This document shows positions 12,426-24,840 of a stretch of DNA of 64,000 bases, one piece after another. How positions within the stretch are numbered: the first letter of the stretch is position 1; each line of letters begins with the position of its first letter. The DNA is from Gordionus sp. m RMFG-2023 (Eukaryota > Nematomorpha > Gordioida > Chordodea > Parachordodidae). Location: NCBI RefSeq assembly GCF_954871325.1, contig NC_088779.1, forward strand, positions 13,952,846 to 14,016,845. The letters run 5' to 3'. The position numbers and the translations under genes were made by a program. The notes under the pieces are model-generated. The model saw only the letters and a list, made by a program, of their open reading frames with translations, did no database searches and had not been told where the DNA came from.

Positions 12426-12712
12426 GATGGAGTTTGAGCCAACCTATTTATCTTTTGTATGGTTTGTGATAAAAGATTTATTTTTTTCCTAGTCTGTTGA
12501 AAATAATTTTATATTTTGTTTAAAAAATTCCAGATATAATGTATTCACTAATTAAGATGGAGTTGTGATGTTAGCCAACCAATTTATCTTTTGTCTGGCA
12601 TGTGAAAAAAAATTAAAAGATTTCTTTTTTTGCTCTGTGAAAAATTCCAATTTTATAACTTTGAAAATGTTTAAAAAATTCCGGATAATGCATTCACTAA
12701 GGCTACGCCTTC
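12426..12712. repeat. Two-copy tandem duplication, unit about 135 bp
   Basis: AGATGGAGTT followed by AGCCAACC and ATTTATCTTTTGT occurs at 12426 and again at 12555. Both copies run through AAAAAATTCC to a TGCATTCACTAA-type end. Overlapping open frames on both strands here follow from the repeat and do not look like genes. Confidence 0.7.
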
Positions 12713-13234
12713 CCAAAATTACGCTAATAAACGAAATCTTATTCATAAAAAAAATAAAAAATCTTTTTATATGCATTTTGCGAGAATGTATTTTTTTTCT
12801 CTGATTCACACAATTTTAATGTTTTCGGAAGACCTAAGCTAAAAAATTTTTTTTAAATTTTAATGAATTTCCAGAATACAAATATTTCGGGGATAAATAC
12901 TATTAAATCAAATAAAATAGAATACAAGGCCTTAACGTTTAGAAATTTCACATCATTTATTTAAAAGGCATGTGTTGCTTTTGATTTAAATCCATTAGAA
13001 ATGCCAAAAAATTTATTTTTATAATTGTCAAAGTAAGAGAGACCAAATCAGGTCGGGTCCTGGACATGTCAGTTAATCCAATATAACTAATATTGGATAT
13101 CAGTAGAAATTTGAATAATATAGCTTCAAAACTATCTTTAAATGAAGTATTTGAATTTAATAAAAAACAAATTTTAAACAAATTATCTCTAACAATTATA
13201 TATTTATTTTTATTCATAAAATTTAGGGATTTAA

Positions 13235-13302
13235 TGTCTTGGTAGCTCAATTGTAAAATGTTTATGAACCTCAAATATTAGGTTCAAATCCAGTTCAGAC
13301 CA
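13235..13302 (+). pseudogene. tRNA-derived sequence (tRNA pseudogene or SINE head)
   Basis: An A-box-like TAGCTCAATTG (13243) and a B-box GGTTCAAATCC (13281-13291) are spaced as in a tRNA gene. The acceptor strands GTCTTGG and TTCAGAC pair at most positions. The D stem and T stem are poorly formed and the anticodon loop lacks the usual T before the anticodon, so it is not a working tRNA. It could be the head of a tRNA-derived SINE. I see no second copy in this window. Confidence 0.5.
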
Positions 13303-14814
13303 AAATAAATTTAGGCCAATTTTTTTTGCTGAAACCTATAATAATACACACGTAAAGAGTTGCTACTTTTAACAAATTATCTCGTTATAACAACTATATT
13401 CATTTTAGCATGTTACTATATAGATTTTTGTTAGAACTAACTGCAGACTCGTCATCTAATTTCGTCCAGCATCAAAAAATATATTAAATATTTATTAAAT
13501 CTCATATTTAAAGTTTTTAAAATAAATTCTTACATTATTGATAGAATGAAATGAAAATGATATATGAAAAATCATGTAGATTGAAAAGAATAAGAAAAAA
13601 CTATTGATAATATAATATATTAAAAATAAAAGAAGAATAATAAAAAATCTATCTATAATATTTTATTTTTTTGTTTCACTAACTTCATCTAGAATCATAT
13701 AAAAATTACATGAATCATCATAAGTATTGCACAGAAAAAACAAACCCTATAGTTTTCAAATAATATAAAAAAAATAATATTTCAGGAATACTTTAATAAT
13801 ATATTAACTTCGTTTGTTGATAAAGGAATGCATCAATTATCTATAGTTGTACTTTGATACATTTCGATTTTGAGTATTTAATCTTTAAAAAAAGTATCTT
13901 GCATCTAATATACTTTTTAACATCGTCTTTATCCGGATACAATTTTCTGTAGTCTTTATTTGGTTTCTCAGCTATATCCATATATGGCACATCCTGAACC
14001 ATAATTTCCGGACAATTGAAAACACTTAGGTTTAGGTTAGTTTTTCCCCTCTTACCGGCATTTCTATTACGAAAGGGGAATATAATAAAATATTCTTTGA
14101 AATTGAAGGAGTCTGGAGTTAAGAAGGCACTTAGTATTTAGAATAAATGTAAGGTAGTAAAAAAGATTTTAGGGTAAGAAAAAGTGGGGATTTACATATT
14201 TTTGCTAATTTTTATTTGGAATTTTTTTTGCCAATTTGTATTTATTTAAAAAAATGGTGGGAGAGAGGGGATTTTGATAGGCTTTGCGTCTAATATCAAT
14301 TTTTTTGGGCAAAAATATTGAAAAAATAATTATCAATTACAGAACTTTCCTGCTCACAACCCGTTACTGGTTAACTGTGCATATATGCACCACCTCCTAT
14401 ATACCTTTAGTAGTTTTTATTTTAAAAAATAATAAAAAAGATTTTTATATAGTTCAGACATTGTACTTCAAAACTGGAAAAGAAAATTATGAAAAAAATA
14501 TTTTTTTATGTTCCTAAGAAACCCTCAAACTTTGCGAATTTATGAGGTCTAAAATGCAAAATTTTTTAAGTGATCTCACAAGCATATTATAAAATTATTT
14601 CGATGAAAACTAGTGTGTATATATTCTTTATAGATAAATCAATATTTATCAATCATTTTGGAATTTTTAAATAATTAAATTTTAATAGGTAACCACATAA
14701 AGTTGACTGGTGCATATATGCACCGTTAACCATTAAGCAGTATAAATTATTTTAAAAAATTCAAACAAATGAAATTTAACATAATGAATTATAATTTTTT
14801 TATATTATACTTAA

Positions 14815-14960
14815 AACCACTACCGTCATTAAGGGTGGGGGGAGGAGGGGTGGGTGGCTCGAGCCCCCTAAGAATTTTTTTTTTTAAATTTTATACCCAA
14901 AAAAGACCTTTTGAAAATAATTTAAAAATTTTTTTTAGCCCCCTGAGATTAAATCGAATA
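14815..14960. repeat. CGTCACTAAGG-family hAT MITE fragment inside the piggyBac element
   Basis: CACTACCGTCATTAAGGGTG, then GGCTCGAGCCCCCT, an A/T spacer, and AGCCCCCTGAGATT. The order matches 25407-25540 and the ends of the elements at 45950-47845 and 48023-48222. Outer termini are not preserved. Confidence 0.5.
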
Positions 14961-15199
14961 ATATATTGTTCCTATTATAATTTTTAATCCCGATCAAATT
15001 ATATGAAATTATTAGGTTCATAAATATTCAAAAGTTTAAAATTATTTTTAGCCTCTTCCTTTCTGAAGATTTTATTTTATTTATATAAAATATTATGCAC
15101 CTGTTTTGTCAATTCAATCAAAATTATCAAAATAATAGATGACTAATAAAAAAATCAAGATTCTACGAAAAGATATTTAATTTTTAATAAATTTTTTTA

Positions 15200-16905
15200 A
15201 TGAAACGTTTTCTAACAATTGAACAAGTGCTTGCTCAACTTTTTGAAGAGGAACCAATTGAAGAAAGAGATATGGTTATAATTCCGCCAAACCCCTCTGC
15301 AGTTAGTGATGAAGAAGATTTCGATGAAAATGACGTAACAAATGTCGGAGTTTTGCCTTCAGATACAGCTGGAGAATTGGAGATTCATAATTCAGTTGAT
15401 GACGACCTTCCAGAACCATATTCTACAAGAAGCTATTCTCGAATTTATCACAATTTAAAATGGAGAAAAACGGATGCAATATATTCTTCAAGCCCTTTCA
15501 ATGGAGAAAAAGAAGATGTAATAAAACTTGAAAATGATTTACATGGTAAAAGTCCATCAGATTAATTTTCGACGAAGACTTATATTCCCTAATTGTAGAA
15601 CAAAGTAATATTTATGCTAAACAAATGAATAGACCTAACATATGCATAACCATCCAAGATATTCAGAGATTTATTGGAATTCTATTATTTACTGGATATC
15701 ATTCTCTCCCACAAGAAAGAATGTACTGGTCTAATGATAGCGATATTTCTATTCCAATAATCTGGGATACAATGACCCAATTACAATTTCGAAACTTGAA
15801 ATATAATATCCATTTGGCAGACAATACAAAAATAGATATACATGATAGATTTTATAAAGTTAGGCCTTATATTAATATATTGAATAATAAATTTCAGCAA
15901 TTCGGAATTTTCAAACATCATTTATCAATAGATGAACAGATGATACCATATCGAGGAAGACATTCTTGCAAAATGTTCATAAATAGAAAACCAATTAGAT
16001 TCGGATACAAGTCTTGGATATTTGCTTCTTCCGACGGTTACGTATTCTCATTTGATATATATCAAGGAAAAAGCGAAAATAAATATGAATTAGATGGAAA
16101 TGTAATCATAAAATTATTAAAGGCATTGCAAAAACCAAATTATCATAAAATATATTTTGATAATTTCTTTTCATCATTTAAACTCTTGTCATACTTAAAA
16201 CAAATGGGATATTTTGCAACTGGAACTGTGAAGGACAATAGAATAGAGCATTGCCCAGTTGAATCTATAAAGGTTGTAGCAAAAAAAGAAAGAGGATATT
16301 ATGATTATAGGTTTGAAAAATTATGCGAAATATTTGTAGTTCGTTGGAATGATAATTTGGTGGTGACCGTTGCATAGACATGCCACACTATCTCTTTGCT
16401 TTCTAATGTTTCAAGGTATTCTAAGAAAATATCTTCTAAAATAAAAATTCCTCAGCCAAATATGGTAACTGCTTATAACAAACACATGGGTGGAGTTGAT
16501 CTATGTGATAATCTAATATCTACATATAGAATAAAAATAAGAGGAAAAAAATGGTGGTGGCCAATATTCACCAATTTTATTGATGTAGCTTTGGTAAATT
16601 CATGGAAAATCTGGAAATTCGTGAATCGAGATGACAAGAAGAGTTTGCTTGCATTTAGACGAGAAGTTACTAACTACCTCCTTCGAACGCCATTAAAAAT
16701 TGAAAAAAATTCAAGTACAGGTCACGCCAGCCAGTTTGCATTACAGTGTGAAAACCCTATTGATTCATCTGGACATTATTTATCCAAAATTATAGATGGA
16801 AAAAAACGAAGATGCAGATATTGCCATTCGCACTCAAGATATATGTGCCAAACATGTCAAATCGAATTCCATATTAAATGTTTCAAGGATTTTCATAATA
16901 TATAA
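15200..16905 (+). pseudogene. PiggyBac-like transposase, nearly full length
   Basis: An RNase H-like DDE/D transposase that cuts and pastes at TTAA. The reading runs from an ATG at 15200 through an acidic N-terminal region rich in Glu and Asp. It continues through the core, with SIDEQMIPYRG (Asp at 15931), IYFDNFFSS (Asp at 16159) and MGGVDLCDN (Asp at 16498), to a C-terminal Cys-rich finger (CRYCHSH, CQTC, CF) ending at TAA 16903-16905. All three catalytic Asp codons are present. Two lesions are visible: a single-base shift near 15562 and an in-frame TAG at 16375-16377. The inactivation is therefore mild compared with the piggyBac relics at 39298-41401 and 43506-45889. No intron is needed to read it. 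Confidence 0.88.
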
Positions 16906-17199
16906 ACATTTTCTCGTTTTTATTATAAATTACAAAAAAAGAATAAAGATATTTGTTGTTTTTTGATCTTATAATATTTTATATAATTTTTATCTTTTTT
17001 AACCTCTTAATGGTTAACGGTGCATATATGCATCAGGCTAGATTTTCTATTTAGTATTATTTTTTTTGGCTGATTTTTTTAGAATATCATATTTGAGCAT
17101 TAATCAATATAATTTGAAAAAATTGAGCATTTTTATCCACTAGAAAAATCTTGACCATTAATGGGTTAAAACTTAGATCTGGGCTAGAGTTTTTGGTGT

Positions 17200-17562
17200 T
17201 TTTTAACTGAGGTTTTACAACCCTGAACTCGACTTGGAGTCATAAAATATTATTTTTAATTAAGTGGCCCTAAGCCGCATGAGTTGGTCATTGAATCGGC
17301 TTCAAAGTTTGCTCGATGAGTCTCAAATATTTTGAATCGGCAGACTATTATCATTTACTCCAAGTGGAAAATATTCAAAAATTTCAACGAATTAATTATT
17401 TTTAAATTCGAAATTCTAGAACTTATGTGTATTGTTGTAATTACTCGACTCATCGAGCCGACTTATAAAACAACTCATAACGCTGCTCATGAGTCTATGA
17501 CTCAAAACTTAAATAGAATTGGCTACGTCGACTCAGCGTAAGCATTTAACAACATTAGCAGA
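17200..17562. repeat. Possible hAT-like element with GACTC/GAGTC motifs
   Basis: GACTC and GAGTC motifs recur in both orientations (near 17235, 17315, 17445, 17490 and 17528), and the stretch ends TTAACAACATTA, which resembles the GTTGTTAA termini elsewhere. The left end is unclear. Coding content is absent. Confidence 0.3.
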
Positions 17563-17569
17563 GTTGGTC

Positions 17570-19250
17570 TATGTTTAAAAATAAATTATATTTTTTAAAA
17601 TATGATAAATTTTAACCAAATTCCCTACCAAAACGGTTATTACTAAAATTAACATGGCATGAAAAAATTTATTTGTGATCCAACAAATTTATTATTTTCA
17701 ACTATGTGATTCACCACCATCTTTGATTCCTCTGATTCTCTTTCTTTTAAAAAAAATTAGATAAGACTCTCTATTCAATTTATTATTATAAATCTAGCAT
17801 TTTTTGATATTACCAATCGATCTCCGAACAATATTAATCTTTTTATGTTATCACTTCTGATTTTATTTTGTATATTGTTAAAAATGTATATTCAATTTTT
17901 TTGCTTTATGTTTCTAAAAATCTTCAATTAACTTCCTAATTTTTTTTTTAGCAAATTAAAATCAATCAACCAAATTTTTGAGACAATTTTTGAAGAACAA
18001 AATCGAATTTTTTTTTTTACATTTATATTATTTTATATACACTTTGTCAAAAATGACTTTTTTTCATAAATCAATTTTTAAAGTTAAACTATTCTAATTA
18101 CACAAGAAAATTCGAAATATATATAAATTAAATCATAGTGAATATAAGGTTAAATATCAATTAAAAACAATAGAAACTTAATTTTTAAAATTGCTCTCCT
18201 GCAAAATTATACTCAGGCGACAAAATTTGTAATTCCATCATGGAAGATTTTTATGAATAAAAATCACAAACTATTTACTTATAAAAGATTCTCTATAAAA
18301 AATATAGAATTTTAGATAAAATTTGATCAAAAATGCTCTTCAAGCATTATCAAAAAATCTTTAGATTAAATTGAAGATTATTTCTCTGAGCAAATGTCAA
18401 ACTCTATTAAAAATACACATATATATTCAGATACCATGGCAATATATAATATTGAGAATAATTTTTTAAATTTATTTATCCTTAACCCCAAACTTATATT
18501 GCATTCCATTTTTATTTCTGAACTCTGATAATTTCCTATCTTTCGGGGTACCTTACCATTTATTTATTACCATTTTTCATTTCGTTATTCGTGATTTCCC
18601 AACCCAAATATTTTTACCTGACGGTTGGGCTAGGAATAATTAGAAAATAAATCGTAATTACATTTATCAAAGAAAAAAAATTAAAATATTAATAAAATTA
18701 TGAAGATATAAAGACATATTTTCAAAATTAAAGAAATGAATTGTTTGATGATCTAAAAAAATTATTTTTAATGGGGAAGATGAATTTTTTTGTGAAGATT
18801 TTTTAATTTCGCCTAGCCTAGAAATAGATGCGTGAATTATTGGATTTTTATTTGCTTAATTATTTTGCAAAAATGATTTGAGAAGTTTTTAAATAATAAA
18901 TTTATATGGCATATTTTAAAATAAAAATTATTTATGAAATTTTTATAATACGTAGCCTAAAATTTTCAAAGACTTAAATTTTTTATCTCTAAATCATAAA
19001 AGTGATTATAAATTTTTTGATACCTCTTTATTAATTAACAATAAGCCTTAAGACAGCTTATTCTATATTTTTATAATAAATTTTAGATAGTCAGTTTGCT
19101 AGGGTACTCTTCAAATTTAACTTTTTGGCAATATTATAATTTTTAAAATTTCAAAAAACTTAAATTAATTTATTTTGATATAAAATCATTTATAAATTTA
19201 TTAATGTCAATTTGAATTTCTGAATGTGTTCGAAACTTGAATTATAACAT
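17570..19250. other. A+T-rich upstream region of the FAR gene
   Basis: No transposon ends, frames or repeats recognised. A single TATA box, initiator or 5' non-coding exon cannot be chosen in such A+T-rich DNA, so the promoter is undefined. Confidence 0.45.
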
Positions 19251-20789
19251 ATGGATAGATATGAAACACCAGTATTAAAGTTTTATCATGGGAAAAATAT
19301 CCTTATCACAGGGGCTACAGGATTTATTGGAAAGGTTTTACTCGAAAAACTTCTTCGATCATGTCATACATTAGACCATTTATACATACTAATTCGCCCG
19401 AAAAAAGGTTTGACTGTCTCACAAAGATTAGAAAAAATTATCATTAGTAAAATTTTCAACAAAATTCGCATTTCTAAAAATCATGCAGTGCTTAAAAAAA
19501 TAATAGCAATGGAAGGCGATATAACCAAGCAAAATTTTGGCTTAAATGATGAAAATTTGGAAACTATAAAAAATCATATATCCATAGTTTTTAATGCTGC
19601 AGCCACAATACGTTTTAATGAAGAGCTAAAATGTGCAATTCGTTTTAATGTGATAAGTGTATTAAATCTAATAAATATATGCAAAACTATTAAAAATTTA
19701 ACTTCCTTGGTACATGTATCAACTGCATATTCTAATTGTCACCTAAAATTTATTGATGAAAAAATTTATCCACTTTCAACACATCCATCAAAAATTTTAG
19801 ATCTTTTAGATTGGTTTGATGATGATATTTTAATGAAAATCACACCAAACTTAATAAAAGGTCGCCCAAATACATACACATATACCAAAGCTATGGCCGA
19901 GCAATTACTTTTAGAAAATTCTGAAAATTTACCTATTGTTATAATCAGACCTTCAATTGTTGGAGCATCTTGGCAAGAACCAATACCAGGATGGATTGAT
20001 AATTATAATGGGCCAACTGGATTATTAACTGCCATGGGCAAAGGGCTTTTAAGAATTATGAGAGGTAATAATTTTGCAACTGCTGATATAATTCCTGTAG
20101 ATATATCAGTAAATCTTATGATAACACTTGCTTGGTATATTCATAACTTTAAGAGTAATCAAATATTAGTTATTAATTGCACATCTGGAGCCATCAATAA
20201 ATTAACTTGGGGGGAAATGGGGAACTTTTTGAATACGTCATTGAATAGAACTCCATTGAATGGCCTATTCAGAACACCAAATGCTTATTTTACAAATAAT
20301 CATCAATGGTTTAAATTACGAGTTCTATTAGATCATATTTTGCCTGCCTATTTAATTGATACCACAAGATGGCTTATAGGTCAAGAACCTGTTATAATTC
20401 ATCTTTATGAAAAAATTCATAAGGCATTAAGTTCTTTGGATTATTTTACCCAACATAATTGGGAATTTAGTAATATAGGATTTAGCAATTTATACAAAAA
20501 TTTGAGTAAAGAAGATAAATCTATCTTTTATCTTGATATAAAAACATTAGAATGGAACAAATATATTGATAATTATTGCTTAGGTGCTAAGTCATTTCTT
20601 CTAAATGAAAACATTTGTGAACTCAAAATTGCCAAATCACATTACAAAAAGGTTAAGTTCATAACTTATTTCATAAATATCATATTTTCTATCATATTAT
20701 GGAAATGTTTAACTAAAAATACAAAAATTGCTCATAAATTATGGTATTATATTTTTAGCATTTATGCTAAATTTATTAAAATTTTATAG
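19251..20789 (+). CDS. Fatty acyl-CoA reductase (single exon)
   Basis: Reduces long-chain acyl-CoA to a fatty alcohol with NADPH. Such enzymes supply wax esters, cuticular lipid, ether-lipid or pheromone precursors, usually on ER or peroxisome membranes. The 512-residue length is normal for the family. Visible motifs are the Rossmann dinucleotide site TGATGFIG at 20-27, NAAATIRF at 115-122, VHVSTAYSN at 154-162, the catalytic YxxxK as Tyr209/Lys213 in YTYTK, and IIRPSIVGASWQEP at 231-244. A C-terminal sterile/FAR_C domain spans roughly 360-452. A hydrophobic segment at about 468-486 is a likely membrane anchor. The ATG at 19251 starts exactly before the conserved FYxGKxxLITG region. The frame has no stops or introns. 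Neighbours are non-coding or transposons. The physiological substrate cannot be told. Confidence 0.95.
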   Translation: MDRYETPVLKFYHGKNILITGATGFIGKVLLEKLLRSCHTLDHLYILIRPKKGLTVSQRLEKIIISKIFNKIRISKNHAVLKKIIAMEGDITKQNFGLNDENLETIKNHISIVFNAAATIRFNEELKCAIRFNVISVLNLINICKTIKNLTSLVHVSTAYSNCHLKFIDEKIYPLSTHPSKILDLLDWFDDDILMKITPNLIKGRPNTYTYTKAMAEQLLLENSENLPIVIIRPSIVGASWQEPIPGWIDNYNGPTGLLTAMGKGLLRIMRGNNFATADIIPVDISVNLMITLAWYIHNFKSNQILVINCTSGAINKLTWGEMGNFLNTSLNRTPLNGLFRTPNAYFTNNHQWFKLRVLLDHILPAYLIDTTRWLIGQEPVIIHLYEKIHKALSSLDYFTQHNWEFSNIGFSNLYKNLSKEDKSIFYLDIKTLEWNKYIDNYCLGAKSFLLNENICELKIAKSHYKKVKFITYFINIIFSIILWKCLTKNTKIAHKLWYYIFSIYAKFIKIL

Positions 20790-22020
20790 TGTATAATATT
20801 GCATTTATTTTCATATGTTATTTATATTTATTTGAACCTCTTATAAAATATTAAATTTTTTTTATTATACATGTTTATATAAAACAATCTTCTAACTGAT
20901 AAATTAGATTAAATTGCTTGTATATATTAAGTTTTTTAATTCAATCTGGTAAACATCCTTTAAATTTAGTTGGTAATTTTTTTAAAACTAATTATATTTT
21001 TGATATAATTTGTATGTATGAATTCTGGATAAAGACCCTAATTTTAAAATTTTCAGGTCCCACCTTACTTGGATTTTTGATATATAGCATTTTTGGTTCA
21101 TTTGAGGCTAGGTTTACAGGCTGGATCTGCAGAGCTTTAATTTAGTTGATACAAAATTAATTAACTTAAATATGAAGCTTTGCTATTAGAAAGGAAACAC
21201 TAATAGGGTACATTTTAGTGTTTTTTACTTTTCTAGTTACAGTTAAAAACATTATTCAAAATTAACTAGTTACATTATAACTTTATAAATCATTTATATA
21301 ACTCATCATTTTTTTTTATTAATATAAAAATATAATTACACTGAAAAAAATCTGGAGGTTATAATATATATATATACATCAAAATAAAATATAAGATTAT
21401 TATATATATTTGCACTTAATATTTTTACAAAAATTTGGGTTAAGTAAATTTTTATTTCCCTTTAACAATAAACTATTTTCAAAATTTCTGTATAAAGAAT
21501 TTGCTTGTTTCTCTTCAAAAATAAGCCTTCCTCAACTGACCACATTTTGTAAATTCCACAAAGGTTGGCATTTGATATAACATGGTTATATGCTTTCTTA
21601 TAATCCATCTAAAAGGATTTTATTGGCATCTTATATTTATACTAAGCTTAATGTATGACAAGAACATATTCATTGTCTGGGAAGTTTGTTCAAGTCATTT
21701 TAGTTTTAGTATAATTTAATTGATAATTCTATATAATATTTAGATAAACAAAAATCTTGTCACATGTACATCTAACTAAAATTTGGTACAATTATTTATT
21801 TCTTTAAAATGTTTTATTAAAAATATATATATTATTTAAAATATGATATAATTTTCATTATTAAATTTGTTATTTTCTTTTGAAACGATTTCAAATCTCT
21901 TAAATTGAGCAATTTGTCTAGCAACATCTATATATACATATCCAGAAAATCGGGTTATGACATATAATCATTTATCAACTTATAAAATTAAATCGTCAAT
22001 ATCTTGGTTCAAGTATATAA
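20790..22020. other. A+T-rich 3' flank of the FAR gene
   Basis: No canonical AATAAA is obvious in the first hundred bases after the stop, only A/T-rich variants, and there is no poly(A) tract. The flank gives no direct sign of retroposition. No other gene is recognised. Confidence 0.4.
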
Positions 22021-22021
22021 G

Positions 22022-22409
22022 CAGGGTGATGTACGTCCCCAGTGTAACCCTTCAATACTCCAGAGTGGTATATGAAATGAAACCCCAGACATTCTAGAAG
22101 TGATATTACATAAAAACGATTAAATATTATCATCTGGATTCTCCAGTAGTTTCATCAAATATATCTTAGAATCTATATTCCAAATTTCATACATTTCGGT
22201 TGAATAGTTTTTGTGATTGATTGGCGTTTGTGAGACCACACCAAAGTAAATTTATAATTTTTTAAGAAATTTTTTTTTATAAATTCTTAGCGATAATAAC
22301 ATTTATGACTGAATTGGGAGTTCATTTAAATTAGATTTTTCAATTATAATGAACAAAAAATTTTACGTTTAATTAAATCTATAATTTCATTCCGTGAGAG
22401 ATCACCCTG
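22022..22409. mobile_element. MITE, CAGGGTGATNTACG family
   Basis: The ends CAGGGTGATGTACG and GAGAGATCACCCTG are inverted. About 388 bp and non-coding. The internal stretch CATTTCGGTTGAATAGTTTTT resembles a phrase seen in several arthropod interspersed repeats. The flanking 8-mers are only partly alike, so the superfamily is not fixed by a target duplication. Confidence 0.55.
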
Positions 22410-23210
22410 ATATAGATAAATGCTAGAGGAACATCAGATAAGTTTGATTTGTTCGCTTCCACTTCCTCTATTTGTGTAGAAATGACTTTATAAAATTGTA
22501 TAGATGAGTAGGATCACTTAAAAAACTTGATTGGAAGATTAAGTCACTTATTTCTATAAAAATATGGAGTATTGCTGCAAAATGTTTTTATTTTTTAACT
22601 GACTAATAATTATCAAAGCTATACTGTCCAAAGAGTTGGGTTGGCTAGGTAACTTTAAGGAAACGATCCTGTTTTTATTTTTAAATGGTTATTTTTCCTT
22701 AAATGTGTTGAATTTTAGATATCTAATAATTTAAATCATATTTGCTAGATCCTTTAGAAGCATATTCACTGCAAATTTTTACTAAGAAAAATCTTGAGAG
22801 CATTTTAATACTGTTTTAAAGATTGAAATAATTTCTTACAAATACAGGTTACATTATACAAAATGAACAATTTAACATAAAAAGGGTGTTTAAAAATTAT
22901 TAATATATTTCATAAAATTATTTTTACAGAAATTTATATTATTTGAATTAAAATTAGAAGAGGTTGGCCTGCTATATTCCTTTTATTAAAAAATTTAAAT
23001 ATATTTCAGTCAATAAAAATTCCTTTCGGTGAACATTACTAGAGTTGAGCTATTATAATATTCTCGAAAATGAACGTACATACAAAAAGAACTCATTATA
23101 ATGAACCAAGAGGAAAAAATATTTTTCATGACAAAAATCATGATTGTTTGATCAAAAAAACATTTAAAAAATTGTAGAAATCTCCCCTATGTTATATACC
23201 TACATATGAG

Positions 23211-24840
23211 TAGTTGTTAATGTTCCAATTTATAAAACGACCTGATTAAGATTTTAGCCAGGGATCCAAACCGAACCGCTAAAAACAGGTATTTTTTATC
23301 GAACCTAAACCGACAAAAACTTTCTAGCTGAATCTGAGCCGAACCGCTAAAATGCCTCTGAACCGTTCAAGCCTCATGATTTTATTCTTATAAAATAATA
23401 AGTAAGTTATTATTAGTATGTCGAAAAAATTTCAATTATATTCGAATTATTTTAAAGATTATCAATCACATTTGATTTATAAGTGTCGGTCATAATTTTT
23501 ATAAACTTTAGTATATTGTCTTTTTACAACATTTTTTAAATATTTTAAGCTTATAAATTATAATTCTTAGAGAAAAATTAAATCCAAAATATTATTATAA
23601 ATGACACATCAAATCTGATATCATATTGGCAGTGTCGGCTACCTAAGTGTGGAAAGCTGTTTTTTAACAATTAAATATATATTATCTCCTTATAGATGTA
23701 ATTTGAGTGAGACGAATTTTGAAAATGTCACAATTGGGAGTTTTTGGATTGTGAACTTAAAAACCTAAAATAAAAATATATACTAATATGATTCTTAATC
23801 TTTATTAAATAAATAATTATAATCAATTACAAAGTTAAAAACATAATCAAAATAAAAGAAAAATAAAATTAATATATAAAAATTATACGTAAATTAAAAA
23901 ATTAAAAAGTCTTCCCAGCGAAAAATAAAAAGTTCATTATCCCACTTGTTAAAACTCTTAAAGTATGAAAAATCTACAATTATCACGCGTTTTTTTCTCA
24001 TTTACATAGACGGCGATCTAAATAATAACTTAATAATTTTAATAAAACATTTACAATTTGAATAATGCATTTTTTTATAACGCAAAAATGCAACAGAAAA
24101 TATATTAATTGTGCGGCTTAATAAAAAATTTTATGTAATTGTTCATATTAAAATTAATCATTGATATTTATTTGTTATATTTATAAATTAAATGTTATTT
24201 TATAATGTGCAATTAATAAAAATGAAGGTTTTTGTATGTTTTTTTATTTTAATTATGAAATAAAAATTTTTTTTCCCTATACATAAGTCGAATGTAGATT
24301 TGAATACAAAAACGTTCAAACCGGTTTTTAGAGGTTCAAGCCGAACCGATATTTAGATTTTTACGAACCGAACCTGAACCGTTATTTTTATCAGAACCCG
24401 AACCGATATTCGTTTCGGTTTGGATCCCTGATTTTAGCCAAAATAATATTATGTGTCGTAATTGTGCCTGTTTTATAAAAATGTTAATTTATTATATTTG
24501 GAGGATTTTTATCATATGAAAATTTTAATATTAGAGTTAGCGATTGAATTGCAAAAAGATAAAAAAAAAAGTGTTGATATTTAAATTTTAGTGGAAAATG
24601 TAATAATTAAATAAAGAAAATTTTTATAATTTTTACTTTTATATTTAATAATTATTGAGACTATATATTTTAATATAACTTGCTATTTCCAATTAATCTA
24701 GGTCATTCAAAATTTCGAATTTTAAATTAAGGTAGCCTCGAGATTTGGCAAATAGAGGTCCAACCCTTTCTGTCATCTAATCTTCAGGTTTATATAATAT
24801 TATTTGGCTAAAATCTTAATCGGGCCGTTTAACAAGACTA
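23211..24840. mobile_element. Foldback element split by a hAT
   Basis: The arms AAAACGACCTGATTAAG plus ATTTTAGCC (left) and GGCTAAAATCTTAAT plus CGGGCCGTTTAACAAG (right) are inverted copies. The right half carries the shared core (GCCTCGAGATTTGGC, then GAGGTCCAACCC). It is related to the GTTGTTAAACGG MITEs. A hAT at 23259-24430 sits within the left arm. Confidence 0.65.
23259..24430. mobile_element. Non-autonomous hAT, CAGGGATCCAAACCG family
   Basis: Terminal inverted repeats CAGGGATCCAAACCG / CGGTTTGGATCCCTG are flanked by a perfect 8-bp duplication ATTTTAGC at 23251-23258 and 24431-24438. GAACCG motifs cluster beside both ends (near 23275, 23340, 24315-24410), as in hAT subterminal binding regions. 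The 1172-bp body is A+T-rich and non-coding. The perfect duplication suggests a fairly recent insertion into the older foldback element. Confidence 0.9.

Larger units (their letters stand above)
14360..17165 (+). mobile_element. PiggyBac-like element 1
   Basis: The right end reads ATTAATGGG followed directly by TTAA (17166-17169), the piggyBac target site. The left end begins CCCGTTACTGG and is preceded by ACAA, a one-sided decay of TTAA. A palindromic motif, GGTGCATATATGCACC or a close variant, occurs at 14377, 14709 and 17019 next to GGTTAAC, and probably forms subterminal transposase-binding repeats. The transposase lies at 15200-16905. A MITE fragment of the CGTCACTAAGG family sits between the left end and the gene (about 14815-14960). 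Confidence 0.75.

Noticed and set aside
12552-12809. Overlapping 79- and 85-codon frames on opposite strands
   Set aside because: They sit on a tandem duplication in A+T-rich DNA. Neither shows a family motif or protein-like composition.
20918-21145. 75-codon frame just downstream of the FAR gene
   Set aside because: The translation is hydrophobic and low in complexity, has no relation to FAR proteins, and starts at a rare codon. Treated as chance.
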